A stretch of DNA of 64,000 bases, taken from assembly GCA_035335645.1 (NCBI GenBank), contig DAOQMM010000004.1, positions 15,388-79,387 of the forward strand. The letters are read 5' to 3'. Of this stretch, positions 16,571 to 27,677 are shown in pieces. The translations under genes and the position numbers were made by a program. The notes beneath the pieces are model-generated. The model was not told the origin of the DNA. It made no database searches and saw only the letters and a program-made list of their open reading frames with translations. Origin of the DNA: Zoogloea sp035335645 (lineage in GTDB: Bacteria > Pseudomonadota > Gammaproteobacteria > Burkholderiales > Rhodocyclaceae). Each line of letters starts with the position of its first letter. Position 1 is the stretch's first letter.

Positions 16571-17920
16571 TCAGCGTTTGACGTGGCTCACGACATAGCG
16601 GGTCTTGCCCGATTTCTCCGGCGGGATCTCGCTGACCGGCGTGATGTCCACCTGCACGCCCGCGCCCAGGCGGGCGGCGTAGTCGTGGCGGATGCGCTGG
16701 CGCTCGGCCTCACCGAACCGGTCGTCCGCCACCACCAGCACCTCGGTACGGCCGATGTCGTGCTGGACGATCTTGAACTGCTGTACGCCAGGCAGATCCC
16801 GGACGGTATAGATGAGCGCGAGGGCGTGCATCACCGTGCCGTCCGCGCCCACCACGAAGTCGGTGGTGCGCCCCTGCACCTCGGCCAGGATGGGCAGGTT
16901 CACACCGCATCCGCAGGTTTCCGTGCTGAGCACGCCGATGTCGCCGGTGCGGTAGCGCACGAAGGGGAAATCCCGCGTGGCGGTGTGGGTCACGACGATC
17001 TCGCCGGGCGCGCCCGGCGCCACCGGCCGGCCTTCCGGGTCGATGGTCTCGACGACGATGTCCTCGGCCGACAGGTGCAGGTGGCCGTGGGGGCACTGGT
17101 GGGCGATGAAGCCCGCGTCCCGTGCCCCGTAGCCATTGGCCACCGGGCAGCCGAAGATTTCGGTGATGGACTGCTTCTGGTGTGCGTAGAGCATCTCGGA
17201 GGTGACGAAGGCGACGCGGATGCCCAGGTCGTCCATCGGGATCTTCCACAGGCGTGCCCGCTCGGCCAGATGGGCGAGGGCCGAAGGATAGCCGAAGAGC
17301 ATGCGCGGGCGCTTGGCGCGGATCATCGCCAGCATGTCCCGCACCTTGGCGTCGGACATCTCGAAGGCCGGCAGCAGCCAGGTGCGCAGCAGGCTGTCGC
17401 GGACGGCCTTGACCCGGTCCTGGGCACCCAGTTCGATGGGCGAGCCCCACAGCACGATCTCCGGATCGCCGATATCCACGTCCCACCACCGCGTCGCCCG
17501 CCACTTGGCGGCCACATCATGGCTCTTGCGCGCCTTGCCGATGTAGAAGATCAGCGGTTCACCGCTGGAACCGCCGGTGTTGTAGCGGCTCAGGGGACCG
17601 GCGTCGTCGGCCTTCAGTTCGTCCACGTGAGCGCGGATGACGGCCTTGGTCATGAAGGGCAGCTTGCGCAGATCCGCCGCACCGGTCACGCCGGCCGGAT
17701 CGAAACCGTGTTCCCGGAACAGCGTGTGGTAGTACGGCACATGACGGCCGATGTCTTCCAGGAAGGCCTTCAGGCGGCGGGCCTGGATCGCCTCGATCTC
17801 GGCCCGCGGCAGACGCTGGGTGATTTCCAGATCTTTGCGGCGGGCAACGGAGTCGTGCTTCTTGAGTCGTTCGTGCAGGGGAAAGAGCACCCCGGAGCAC
17901 ACGCGCGTATAGAGTCCCAT
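16571..17920 (-). CDS. CapK/PaaK-like adenylating ligase
   Basis: The protein has 449 residues and is related to phenylacetate-CoA ligase and the capsule protein CapK. The phosphate loop is YNTGGSSGEP around residues 113-122, and a conserved VRYRTGDIG segment lies in the C-terminal third. CGCGVNLP is a Cys-rich turn typical of this family. These enzymes adenylate a carboxylic acid; in capsule and EPS loci the substrate is not known. It is the second carboxylate-activating enzyme of the window besides the acyl-CoA ligase at 1103-2707, and the two are not close relatives. It sits between the glycosyltransferase at 17933-19027 and the ligase/polymerase-like gene, with a 71-base gap on the downstream side. 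Confidence 0.85.
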   Translation of the reverse strand: MGLYTRVCSGVLFPLHERLKKHDSVARRKDLEITQRLPRAEIEAIQARRLKAFLEDIGRHVPYYHTLFREHGFDPAGVTGAADLRKLPFMTKAVIRAHVDELKADDAGPLSRYNTGGSSGEPLIFYIGKARKSHDVAAKWRATRWWDVDIGDPEIVLWGSPIELGAQDRVKAVRDSLLRTWLLPAFEMSDAKVRDMLAMIRAKRPRMLFGYPSALAHLAERARLWKIPMDDLGIRVAFVTSEMLYAHQKQSITEIFGCPVANGYGARDAGFIAHQCPHGHLHLSAEDIVVETIDPEGRPVAPGAPGEIVVTHTATRDFPFVRYRTGDIGVLSTETCGCGVNLPILAEVQGRTTDFVVGADGTVMHALALIYTVRDLPGVQQFKIVQHDIGRTEVLVVADDRFGEAERQRIRHDYAARLGAGVQVDITPVSEIPPEKSGKTRYVVSHVKR

Positions 17921-17932
17921 GGTCCTGTCCTG

Positions 17933-19027
17933 CTAGCGGTTGCGCGCGAGCCGGCGATAGACGGCCAGCCACTTCTGGCGCACCACCGGCCACGCATACT
18001 GTTTGACTTCGTCCCGCGCCGCGGCAGCGAGCCGTTCGGCCAGAGGCCGATCCCGCAGGATGCGCAGCATCGCCTCGGCCATGCGCGCCGGATCGCGGGC
18101 CGGCACCAGCAGCGCGGTACGGCCGTCCTCGGCAATGAAGGGCACGCCGCCCACGTCGGTGGACACCACCGGCACCCCGCTCGCGAAGGCTTCAAGGATC
18201 GAGATGGGCATGTTGTCCACCGTGCTCGGGTTGAGCATCACGTCGGCTGCGGCGTAGAGGGCCGGGATCTGGGCATTGTCGATGCGCCCGGCAAAGGTGA
18301 CCGCCTCGGCGATGCCCAGGTCGGCGGCCATGGCCTGCAGGCGGGTCAGCTCCGGGCCGCTGCCGGCCACCGTGAGGCGTGCCGCCGGCAGCGCTGCACG
18401 CACTGCGGCGAAAGCCGCCAGCACGCTGGGGATGTCGTAGATCGGCTCCAGGTTGCGCGTCACCACCACGTGGGGCGCGTCGTCTGCCGTGCGCGTGCGG
18501 GGCACGCCGAAGCGTTCCAGGTTGATGATGTTGGGCACGATCTCCGACGCAAAGCCGAAGCGCCGGAACACCCCGTCAAGAAAGGCCGACGGGACCACCA
18601 GCGCATCCGCGGCCGCGAGGGTGCGATGCACATGGCGCGGCGCGGCGGCAAAGAAGGGCTCCGCCTCGCCCCCCCGGTAATTGACGATGACCGGAGCCCC
18701 CCGCAGGCGGGCAATCCAGAGCGCCGGCGCGGCAAACAGGTGCCAGGCCCAGCCGGAATTGGCCAGCACATGCATCACCTGGCAGCGCCCGCTCGCCCGC
18801 CACAGGGCCCACAGATAAGGCAGCAGCCGGAAGAAGGCGCGCAACACCGGAATGCGGCCAGCCCACTCGGGCTGATACGGCGCATTGGTACGGACCAGCT
18901 CCACCTCCGCGCCTTCGGCGCGCAGCAGGCCGAGCAGTTGCTGGCACTGGTTGGCCATGCCGCCGGAGGGCGGCGGAAGGGGTCCGACGACGGCCAGACG
19001 CAGGCCGGAATAGGTGGGTTGTTCCAT
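17933..19027 (-). CDS. Glycosyltransferase family 4 (GT-B)
   Basis: The start is the ATG at 19027, overlapping the upstream stop by ATGA; the open frame extends further but lies in the transglutaminase-like gene. The product has 364 residues. The N-terminal RLAVVGPLPPPSGGMANQ is the acceptor-side Rossmann start typical of GT4, and the donor side carries SILEAFASGVPVVSTDVGG, the E-x(7)-E-like region that binds the nucleotide. It should add one sugar to the lipid-linked repeat unit at the cytoplasmic membrane. The sugar is not predictable. It is translationally coupled to the transglutaminase-like membrane protein, an unusual pairing. Confidence 0.88.
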   Translation of the reverse strand: MEQPTYSGLRLAVVGPLPPPSGGMANQCQQLLGLLRAEGAEVELVRTNAPYQPEWAGRIPVLRAFFRLLPYLWALWRASGRCQVMHVLANSGWAWHLFAAPALWIARLRGAPVIVNYRGGEAEPFFAAAPRHVHRTLAAADALVVPSAFLDGVFRRFGFASEIVPNIINLERFGVPRTRTADDAPHVVVTRNLEPIYDIPSVLAAFAAVRAALPAARLTVAGSGPELTRLQAMAADLGIAEAVTFAGRIDNAQIPALYAAADVMLNPSTVDNMPISILEAFASGVPVVSTDVGGVPFIAEDGRTALLVPARDPARMAEAMLRILRDRPLAERLAAAARDEVKQYAWPVVRQKWLAVYRRLARNR

Positions 19028-20042
19028 CACAGGGGGTTCTCGCGCCGGCCTGAACGGCGCCATGCCAGAATCTGAACGAGCATCAGGAAGGCCAGCACGG
19101 CCTCGACCGCAGCGATCACCCTGATCTGGGTCGCCAGGCGGGTCATCCGGGCCACCAGGGCCTGGTTGCTGGGTGTCTCGACGATGCGGACGTGGGGATG
19201 CACGCCAGCGACGATGGCGCCCAGCTGCTCCAGGGAGCGGGACACGTGCCCGAGGGCCGCGACCACCGGTGCCCGCTCGTAATCGAACACCGCGTTGCCC
19301 CACCACAGGTACCACTGGTCCATGCCGTGACGGTAGTAGGCCAGCAGCTTGTCCTCGTACTTCATGCCAGCGCGCCCCGGACCGGTCTTGACGATCCTTA
19401 CCGCCGGGCCCTCGCCATGGAGGAATGCCCGGAATTCGGCGACGCTCAGGATCTCGCCCGAATCCGCATAGACCGGATGAAAATTGTTGAAGACGTCCAG
19501 GAACATCCAGCGCTGGTGCTGCCGGTCGAAGACCTCCACCACCGCATGGCCGTGCCCGCCGAAGCCGTCAAAGGAAAACCCCCACTCCCGCGCGAACAGA
19601 CCGGCGGCCCGGGCCAACGCCAGATACACCGCGGTGTAGTCGGCACAGTAGCCAGCGCCTTTCCGGATGGCGTGGTAGGTCGTCTGCAGGTCGGACTGGA
19701 TGGGGCCCTCCTGGTCGGCGTGCTGGCTCAGGTGGGCCGACAGGGCCAGCGCCTTGGCGCGGTCGTCCGGCAAGGCCGCGATGCCCAGATTGCGCACCAC
19801 GTCGGCGAACAGGGGCTCGACCGGGCCGGCATCCTGCAGGAAACCGGCCGGCACCTGCGCGGGCGTCCACGTGAAGTCGGCGGGCGAGGACGGCTCCACG
19901 AGCAGTGCATTACGCAGGCGCACCGCCTCGGTGGACGGGATCGCCTGCACCCCGAGAAAGGCCGCCAGGATCGCCATACACACCACGGTGGCGAGCAGCA
20001 GCCGGGGCATCGCCCGGCCGGCCACCCGGCGCCGGAGAGCTG

Positions 20043-20046
<4 letters not shown>
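19027..20046 (-). CDS. Membrane protein with transglutaminase-like domain
   Basis: The protein has 339 residues, with a membrane segment at about residues 15-35 and another near the C-terminus (VIAAVEAVLAFLMLVQIL). The domain between has the three parts of a transglutaminase/papain-like core: C134 in AGYCADYTAV, H167 in GGHGHAVVEV and D184 in MFLDVFN. Such proteins may be cysteine proteases, amidases or crosslinking enzymes. The order Cys, His, Asp and their spacing (33 and 17 residues) fit the family. Both termini are in the membrane, so the domain is likely periplasmic. It overlaps algD-like and GT4 genes by ATGA on both sides, which ties it to polymer assembly. Substrate unknown. Confidence 0.8.
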
Positions 20047-21355
<1,309 letters not shown>

Positions 21356-21359
<4 letters not shown>

Positions 21360-22570
21360 GTGCGCTTTTCCTTGCTTTCCTGAAATTGAGTGATGCAGCG
21401 TCCGATGATCCGGTCAAGCCGCGCCATGGACGCAGGCCAGGCGTGGTGGCTGAGCATCCGCGCCCGGCCGGCCTCGGCCAGACGGCGGCGCTCGACCGGG
21501 TCTGACGTGATGCGAGCAATAGCCGCAGCATAAGCTTCCGGGGTATCGGCGACGAGGAAATGCTTCTCGGCTTCCGCATCGACGCCGCCCGCCGCGATGG
21601 AACTGGTGACGACCGGCACGCCCATGGCCATCGCCTCGAGAATCTTGTTCTGGGTCCCGCGGGCAATCGCGAGGGGCGCCACCATCAGCGCCGAGCTGCG
21701 CACGTAGGGGCGCACGTCGGGCACCGAGCCGGTGACGGTCACCCCGTCCAGTTCGCCCAGCTTGCGCATGGCCGGGGAAGGATCCGCACCGACGATGAGC
21801 AGCTTCATCTGGGGCCGCGCCGCTTTGACCCGCGGCCAGATGTCCTGGCAGAAACGGGTCATGCATTCCTGGTTGGGGTAATAGTCCATCCGCCCGATGA
21901 AACTGATGGTGTCGGGATCGTAGACCGTGTCGTCAGGGCAGAAGAAGCCCGCGTCCACGCCGTTCGGGAACCAGTCGGTGGCGAGGCCGGTGCCGTAGCT
22001 GTCAAGGGTTTCCCACTCGGCCCGGGTGGTGGCCGTGCCCAGATCGAACTTGCCGGCGAGGCGCTTTTCCGCGGCCAGCATCTTGAGGCCTTCGAGGCGG
22101 TAGCCGAGGGACAGGGGGAAGGGCTTGTAGTGGGCGTACTCAAGCCACTTCTGGGAATCCATGTCGCCGTAGTCGATGATCTTGGGCACGTCGGTCACGT
22201 GCTCCACGTACTGGGCGACAGACGAGCAGTGGACGAAGATCAGGTCCCACTTCTGGCTGGCGAGGAGGCGGTCGATCTTGGCCTTCAGGTCGGGCGAATA
22301 GAAGAAGCCCATGGATGAGGGCGTGCTCACCGGCAGCCGCGCCACCATGCGCAGGGCCTGCACCGGGTTGCTCACGAGACCCATCTCGAAGGCCTTGCAA
22401 TGAGGGGCGATGCCCCGCCCCTCCTCCGCCTCCTGGGGCGAACGGGCGAGGGAGCAGACGGTGACCGCATGCCCCTGCGCCGTGAGGTGGCGGATCATGT
22501 TGAAGGGCCGGATCTTGCCGCCCCGCTTGGGCGGGAAGGGAAAACGATGGCAGACGTACAGAATGTTCAT
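21356..22570 (-). CDS. Glycosyltransferase, exosortase A system-associated (TIGR03087 type)
   Basis: The protein has 404 residues. The opening NILYVCHRFPFPPKRGGKIR and the segment FIGRMDYYPN are features I associate with the TIGR03087 group of GT4-like glycosyltransferases found beside exosortase A. The donor-side segment GTQNKILEAMAMGVPVV is standard GT-B. It overlaps the AlgD-like gene and the amidotransferase gene by ATGA at both ends, so expression is coupled with sugar nucleotide synthesis and amidation. It should transfer one residue of the repeat unit from a nucleotide sugar to the lipid acceptor; GDP-mannuronate is a tempting donor only because of the adjacent gene. Confidence 0.88.
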
Positions 22571-24492
22571 CGGGTGTAGCTCTTCAGCTCGGCCGCCACG
22601 TCGTCGGCCGACCGCCCGTCGAGGTAGATCCGGCTCCAGATTTCAAGATTCATGAGGGACAGCAAACCGTCCGTGCCGTCGCTGCGGTTGGATTCGTGGT
22701 CGGCCATCAGGCCGGCGATGACGTCATGGCGAAACAGGCCACGGCGGCGCACGGATTCCGGCGACAGGAGCTGACGCAGCACCGGCGCCAGATCGCGCTT
22801 GAGCCAGGCGCCCATGGGCGTGCCGAAGCCGCGCTTCTTGCGGTCGAGGATGTCGGCCGGCAGCAAGTCCGCCAGGGCATCCTTCATCAGGTGCTTGAGA
22901 CGTCCGCCGCGGATCTTCACCGCGGCGGGAATCGCCGCGGCGAGTTCAACGAGTTCGTGATCCAGCAGTGGAACGCGGCATTCCAGGGACACGGCCATGC
23001 TCATCTTGTCGGTGAGCAACAGCAGATCGTCCGGCAGCTGGGTTTCGGCGTCCACCGCGAACATGCGGTTGAGGTCGTCGGCCTGGCCGGCGTCGGAGAA
23101 GGCCTGGGCCAGCGGATCGGGCGCCTGGGCGCCTGCATCCAGCAACATGGCGGAGACGGTTTCCCGCGCCAGCACCTGCAGGTAGCTGCGATACCGGTCG
23201 TCCGGCGCCATGTTTGCCGAGGCGATGAAGCCCTTGGCCAGGCGCAGGGTGTTGAGCAGGCCGGAATGCCGGTCGCTGGGCAGGCGATTGGCAACTGCCG
23301 TGGCCGCGCTGCGCACGAAGCCCGGCAGGCGCTGGAAACGCTCGGCGTAATGGCCGCCCAGGTAGCGCCGATAGCCGCCGAAGAGCTCGTCGCCGCCGAC
23401 GCCGGAGAGGATCACCTTCACGTCCTGGCGGGCGAATTCGGAGACCAGAAAGGTGGTGATGAAGGCCGTGTCCGCCAGGGGCTCGTCCATGTGCCAGAGC
23501 AGCTTGGGCAGCAGCGACACCACGTCCGGCTTGACGACGATTTCGTGGTGCTCGGTGCCGAAGAGCTGGGAGACCTGGCGGGCATAAGGCAGCTCGTTGT
23601 AGAGCGCCTCTGCCTCGCCGCCCTCGAAGCCGATGGCGTAGGTGCGGATCGGCCGGTCGGAGTGGCGCGCCATGTAACCCACCACGGCGCTGGAGTCGAC
23701 GCCGCCGGACAGGAAGGCGCCGATGGGCACGTCACTGACCATCTGCATGCGCACGGACTCTTCGAGGCGCACCCGCACCCGCTCCAGCCAGTCGGCCTCG
23801 GATACCGTGCGCTCTACGACGCTGGGCAGGCGCCAGTAGCGCCATTCGCGGACCTCGTTGTTCTCGATGGACAGCAGGGTCGCCGGGGGCAGCTTGCGGA
23901 TGCCCTTGAACATGGAGCCGGGCGCAGCCGCGTAGCCCAGGTGCAGGTAGCTCGCGAGCTGGCTGCGGTCGAGCTCCGGCGAGACGCCGGGCAGGGCCAG
24001 CAGGGCCTTGGCCTCGGTGGCAAAGGCCAGACGCCGGGCGTCCTGCATCACGTAGAGGGGTTTGACGCCGATGCGGTCGCGGCCGATCAGAAGGCGCTTG
24101 CGCCGCCGGTCCCACAGGGCGAAGTCGAACATGCCATTGAGGCGATGGACGAAATCGTCACCGAAGGCGTCGTAGGCGTGGAGCACGACCTCACTGTCGG
24201 AGCCGGTCTTGAAGTGGAAGCCCAGGCCCTGCAGTTCGGCGCGCAGCTCGCGGAAGTTGTAGATCTCGCCGTTGCAGACGATCCACAGGCTGTCGTCGGC
24301 GTTGGAGATGGGCTGGTGGCCACCGGCCAGGTCGATGATGGACAGCCGGCGCATGGCGATCCCGCAGGGACCGTCGATGTACTGGCCTTCGTCGTCGGGC
24401 CCGCGATGCTGGGTCCGGTCGCCCATGGCGGTGAGCTGGGCGGGTTCGACCCGCTGACCGTCAAATCGGAAGAATCCGTGAATGCCGCACAC
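22567..24492 (-). CDS. Glutamine-dependent amidotransferase of asparagine-synthetase family, copy A
   Basis: The protein has 641 residues, near the normal length of AsnB. It begins MCGIHGFF, so the Cys2 nucleophile of the class II glutaminase domain is present, with RGPDDEG and NGEIYNF segments. The synthetase domain has SGGVDSS at residues 262-268 and GGDELFGGY. It can hydrolyse glutamine and transfer ammonia to an acyl-adenylate. The best explanation in this locus is amidation of a sugar carboxylate or another component of the polymer, not asparagine synthesis, because two more such genes lie nearby. It is followed by the GT gene at 21356-22570, with an ATGA overlap. Confidence 0.88.
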   Translation of the reverse strand: MCGIHGFFRFDGQRVEPAQLTAMGDRTQHRGPDDEGQYIDGPCGIAMRRLSIIDLAGGHQPISNADDSLWIVCNGEIYNFRELRAELQGLGFHFKTGSDSEVVLHAYDAFGDDFVHRLNGMFDFALWDRRRKRLLIGRDRIGVKPLYVMQDARRLAFATEAKALLALPGVSPELDRSQLASYLHLGYAAAPGSMFKGIRKLPPATLLSIENNEVREWRYWRLPSVVERTVSEADWLERVRVRLEESVRMQMVSDVPIGAFLSGGVDSSAVVGYMARHSDRPIRTYAIGFEGGEAEALYNELPYARQVSQLFGTEHHEIVVKPDVVSLLPKLLWHMDEPLADTAFITTFLVSEFARQDVKVILSGVGGDELFGGYRRYLGGHYAERFQRLPGFVRSAATAVANRLPSDRHSGLLNTLRLAKGFIASANMAPDDRYRSYLQVLARETVSAMLLDAGAQAPDPLAQAFSDAGQADDLNRMFAVDAETQLPDDLLLLTDKMSMAVSLECRVPLLDHELVELAAAIPAAVKIRGGRLKHLMKDALADLLPADILDRKKRGFGTPMGAWLKRDLAPVLRQLLSPESVRRRGLFRHDVIAGLMADHESNRSDGTDGLLSLMNLEIWSRIYLDGRSADDVAAELKSYTR

Positions 24493-24501
24493 GTTGCAAC
24501 C

Positions 24502-25713
24502 TCAGATGGAAAGGGTACGGCCGCGGGCCGCCAGGGCCCGCCGGTAGACGTCGCGATAACGGGCCACGCTGGTGGCCCAGGTGCGTTCGACCTCGACGAA
24601 ACTCCGGGCCTGCTGGCGCACCTGGGGCCAGCGCTCGCGATGGGTCAGCACGTCGTCGATGGCTGCCGCCAGGGCGTCCACGTCGCCGGCGCGAAACAGG
24701 AAGCCAGTCTCGCCGTGGCGGATGAGCTCCTTGTGTCCGCCCACGTCGGAGGCCACGAACATGCGTCCCTGGGCCATGGCCTCCAGCGGCTTGAGGGGCG
24801 TCACCAGCTCGGTCAGGCGGATGGGCAGGCGCGGATAGGCGAGCACGTCGATCAGTTCGTAATAGCGCTGCACGACCGCATGGGGCACGCGGCCGGAAAA
24901 GATGACCCGGTCGGACAAGCCCAGCTCGGCGACCAGGGCCTTGAGGTTCGCGTCCTGCGGTCCGCCGCCCACCAGCAGCACGCGCAGGTCCGGGTAGCGA
25001 TCCACCAGCTGGCGCGCCGCGCGGATGAGCAGGTCGAGCCCTTCGTAGCCATAGAAGGAGCCGGCGAAGCCCAGCACCGTCTTGCCGTCGAGGCCCAGGC
25101 TGCGGCGCAGTTCCGGGTCCGCTTCGGCGCCGAAGGTGAAGGCGGATACGTCTACGGCGTTGGGAATCACCGTGATGCGCTCGTCCGGCACGCCGCGTAC
25201 GGCGATGTCGCCGCGCAGGCCTTCGCAGATGGTGGTCACCTGATCCGCATGGCGCAGGGCGAAGCTTTCAAGACCGCGGGACACCCGGTAGCGCAGGCTC
25301 CCTTCGGCGGTGGTGCCGTGATCCACGGCGGCGTCTTCCCAGGAGGCGCGCATCTCGTAAACGACCGGGATGCGGTGCTTGCGCCCGACCCACAGGGCCG
25401 GCAGCGCGTTGAGTACGGGCGAATGGGGATGGAGGATGTCGGGTCGCAGCGTCTGCACCAGATCGTCAAGCCGCGCGGCGGTGAGGCGCATCTGCGCGAC
25501 CAGGCCTTCCTGCCCGGTGTTGGCGGTTCGGTGGAAGGTCCAGCCGTCGGCCTCTTCGGCACCGCCGGAGGAGACGCCCTGCTTGGGCGTGGTGACGTGC
25601 AAGGTTTCCCAGCCGAGCTTGCGCTGCTCCCGCAGGATGGACACCGTGCGGAAGGCGTAGCCGCTGTGCAGCGGGAGGGAATGGTCAAGGACGTGGAGGA
25701 CGCGCAGGCTCAT
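24502..25713 (-). CDS. Glycosyltransferase, exosortase A system-associated (Daro_2409/TIGR04063 type)
   Basis: The protein has 403 residues. The start MSLRVLHVLDHSLPLHSGYAF is the hallmark of the Daro_2409 group, named after Dechloromonas aromatica, a Rhodocyclales member. The segment GFAGSFYGYEGLDLLI and the donor-side KPLEAMAQGRMFVASDVGG confirm a GT-B fold. It lies 9 bases upstream of the amidotransferase copy A start and overlaps copy B (stop/start at 25710-25713). The enzyme adds a sugar to the lipid-linked unit in the cytoplasm; the donor is not known. Its position between the two amidotransferases argues for a joint role in making an amidated residue, which is inference. Confidence 0.9.
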   Translation of the reverse strand: MSLRVLHVLDHSLPLHSGYAFRTVSILREQRKLGWETLHVTTPKQGVSSGGAEEADGWTFHRTANTGQEGLVAQMRLTAARLDDLVQTLRPDILHPHSPVLNALPALWVGRKHRIPVVYEMRASWEDAAVDHGTTAEGSLRYRVSRGLESFALRHADQVTTICEGLRGDIAVRGVPDERITVIPNAVDVSAFTFGAEADPELRRSLGLDGKTVLGFAGSFYGYEGLDLLIRAARQLVDRYPDLRVLLVGGGPQDANLKALVAELGLSDRVIFSGRVPHAVVQRYYELIDVLAYPRLPIRLTELVTPLKPLEAMAQGRMFVASDVGGHKELIRHGETGFLFRAGDVDALAAAIDDVLTHRERWPQVRQQARSFVEVERTWATSVARYRDVYRRALAARGRTLSI

Positions 25714-27635
25714 GCCGACCTCACGAGCGGCGCGGGCTGGGCCGTGGTCTGACAGTTGCGCAGGAAGGCCTCGAACATCAGGGTGGTCCAGATGGCGGAG
25801 CTGTAGTCACGAGCGCCGGATTGGTGGGCATCCACCAGATGGCGCAGGTAGGCTTCGTTGAAGAGCCCGGTGGCGCGCAGGGTCTCGCCGAGCAGCGCCT
25901 CGCGCACCCGCTCCTTGAGGGGGCCACGGAACCAGCGCGACAGGGGCACCGCGAAGCCCATCTTCGGGCGGTACAGCACGTCGCGGGGCAGCATCGGCTC
26001 CATGGACTTCTTGAACACGTACTTGCCTTCCTGCCCCTTGATCTTGAGGCTGCTGGGCAGGGACGCGAGCCATTCCACGAGGGGATGGTCCATCAGCGGT
26101 TCGCGCACTTCCAGGGAATGCGCCATGGAGGCCCGGTCCACCTTGGTGTTGATGTCGCCCACCAGATAGGTCTTGATGTCCAGGTACTGGATCAGCGCCA
26201 GGGGGTCATCGGTCTGGGCATTGGCGGCGTGGCGGCGGAACACCTCCAGGGCGTTGTAACCGCCCAGTTCCTGACGGAAACGCTGGGAGAAGAGCTGCCG
26301 ACGCATGTCGTCCCGCAGGATCGACACGGAATGGAAATAGGCCTGGACCGAATCCCGCGCAAGCGCCTGGAAGGTGGTCTTGGCGCGGAACACCCGCGGC
26401 GCCCAGTCGGCCTTGGGATACACGGAGCCGAGGAAGCCGAAGAGCGGTCGGCGCAGGCCGTAGGGCAGCCCGCCACGCATCTTTTCTTCCATCATGTGGA
26501 AGCGGTAGCGGCGATAGCCGCCCATGTTCTCGTCACCACCGTCGCCCGACAGGGCCACGGTGACGTGCTTGCGGGCGAGCTGGCAGACCCGGTAGGTGGG
26601 AATCGCGGAGCTGTCGGCGTAGGGCTCGTCGTACAGCGCGGCGAGGGTGTCGATGAGGTCGAAGTCGTCGGACTGGACGGTCTCGACGCGATGATTGGTC
26701 TTGTAGCGGTCCGCCACCATCTGGGCGAATTCGGATTCGTTGAAGGCCGGATCGTCAAAGGCGATGGAGCAGGTATTCACCGGCTCGTCCGACAGCCCGG
26801 CCATGGTCGCCACCACCGCGCTGGAATCCACCCCGCCGGACAGGAAGGCGCCCAGGGGCACCTCGGCGATCATGCGCAGGCGCACGGACTCCTTCAGGCG
26901 CTCCTTCAGCTCCGCCGTGGCGTCGGCGAGGTTCAGGTTGTGGTCGAGGGTGAAACGCACGTCCCAGTAGGGCTTGGGCTGGGGTATTGGCTCGCCGCGG
27001 CGGATCGTCAGGGTGAAGCCGGGATCGAGCTTGCGCGCGCCTTTGAAGATCGTGCGCGGCTCAGCCACATAACCCAGGGCGAAGTATTCCTCCACCGCCA
27101 GCGGGTCCATGGTCCGGTCCAGGTCCGGGTGCTGCATCAGCACCTTGAGTTCGGAGCCGAAGACCAGCGTGCCATCCCTCAGGATGGCGTAATACATGGG
27201 CTTCACCCCCATGCGGTCGCGGGCCATGAAGAAGGTCTGGCGGTTGCGGTCCCACAGGGCAAACGCAAACATGCCGCGGAAACGCTGCACGCAGGCCTCA
27301 CCCCACGATTCCCACGCATGGACGATGACTTCCGTATCGCTGCGGGTGTGGAAGCGGTGACCGAGGGCGGTGAGTTCGGGAATCAGTTCCTGATAGTTGT
27401 AGATCTCGCCGTTGAACACCACCACCACCGAGCCGTCCTCATTGAAGAGGGGCTGCTGACCCGTGGACAGGTCGATGATGGACAGACGCCGGTGGGCGAA
27501 GGCCACCCCCGGCTCGAAGTGATAGCCGCTTTCATCCGGTCCGCGATGGGACTGGATGTCGTTCATCCGCTGCATCAGCTCGCGCGGATAGTCCTGCTGG
27601 CCCCGCGTGTCGAATATTCCGGCAATGCCGCACAT
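25710..27635 (-). CDS. Exosortase A system-associated amidotransferase (asparagine-synthetase family, TIGR03108 type), copy B
   Basis: The protein has 641 residues, the same length as copy A. The start MCGIAGIFDTRGQ gives a Cys2 nucleophile; SIIDLSTGQQPLFNEDGS and FNGEIYNYQEL follow. SGGVDSS occupies residues 266-272 and GDGGDENMGGYRR matches the synthetase active site, with ENMGG replacing the ELFGG of copy A and of the protein at 6629-8443. A ribosome site AAGGTAGGG precedes the ATG. The TIGR03108 group is regularly found next to XrtA. It should transfer amide nitrogen from glutamine to an activated carboxylate. The target is not established. Confidence 0.92.
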   Translation of the reverse strand: MCGIAGIFDTRGQQDYPRELMQRMNDIQSHRGPDESGYHFEPGVAFAHRRLSIIDLSTGQQPLFNEDGSVVVVFNGEIYNYQELIPELTALGHRFHTRSDTEVIVHAWESWGEACVQRFRGMFAFALWDRNRQTFFMARDRMGVKPMYYAILRDGTLVFGSELKVLMQHPDLDRTMDPLAVEEYFALGYVAEPRTIFKGARKLDPGFTLTIRRGEPIPQPKPYWDVRFTLDHNLNLADATAELKERLKESVRLRMIAEVPLGAFLSGGVDSSAVVATMAGLSDEPVNTCSIAFDDPAFNESEFAQMVADRYKTNHRVETVQSDDFDLIDTLAALYDEPYADSSAIPTYRVCQLARKHVTVALSGDGGDENMGGYRRYRFHMMEEKMRGGLPYGLRRPLFGFLGSVYPKADWAPRVFRAKTTFQALARDSVQAYFHSVSILRDDMRRQLFSQRFRQELGGYNALEVFRRHAANAQTDDPLALIQYLDIKTYLVGDINTKVDRASMAHSLEVREPLMDHPLVEWLASLPSSLKIKGQEGKYVFKKSMEPMLPRDVLYRPKMGFAVPLSRWFRGPLKERVREALLGETLRATGLFNEAYLRHLVDAHQSGARDYSSAIWTTLMFEAFLRNCQTTAQPAPLVRSA

Positions 27636-27677
27636 AGTCCCTACCTTAAATTCCGCGTTGCCGCTTAGCTCGCGCTG

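Noticed and set aside
22696..25752. A 1018-codon open frame on the plus strand opposite an amidotransferase and a glycosyltransferase
   Set aside because: It covers the reverse of two genes with intact motifs and shows no domain of its own.
22567..27635. Tandem duplication of the two amidotransferase genes as a recent repeat
   Set aside because: Both have 641 residues, but the sequences differ throughout (for example GDELFGG versus GDENMGG), so they are old paralogues and not a DNA repeat.
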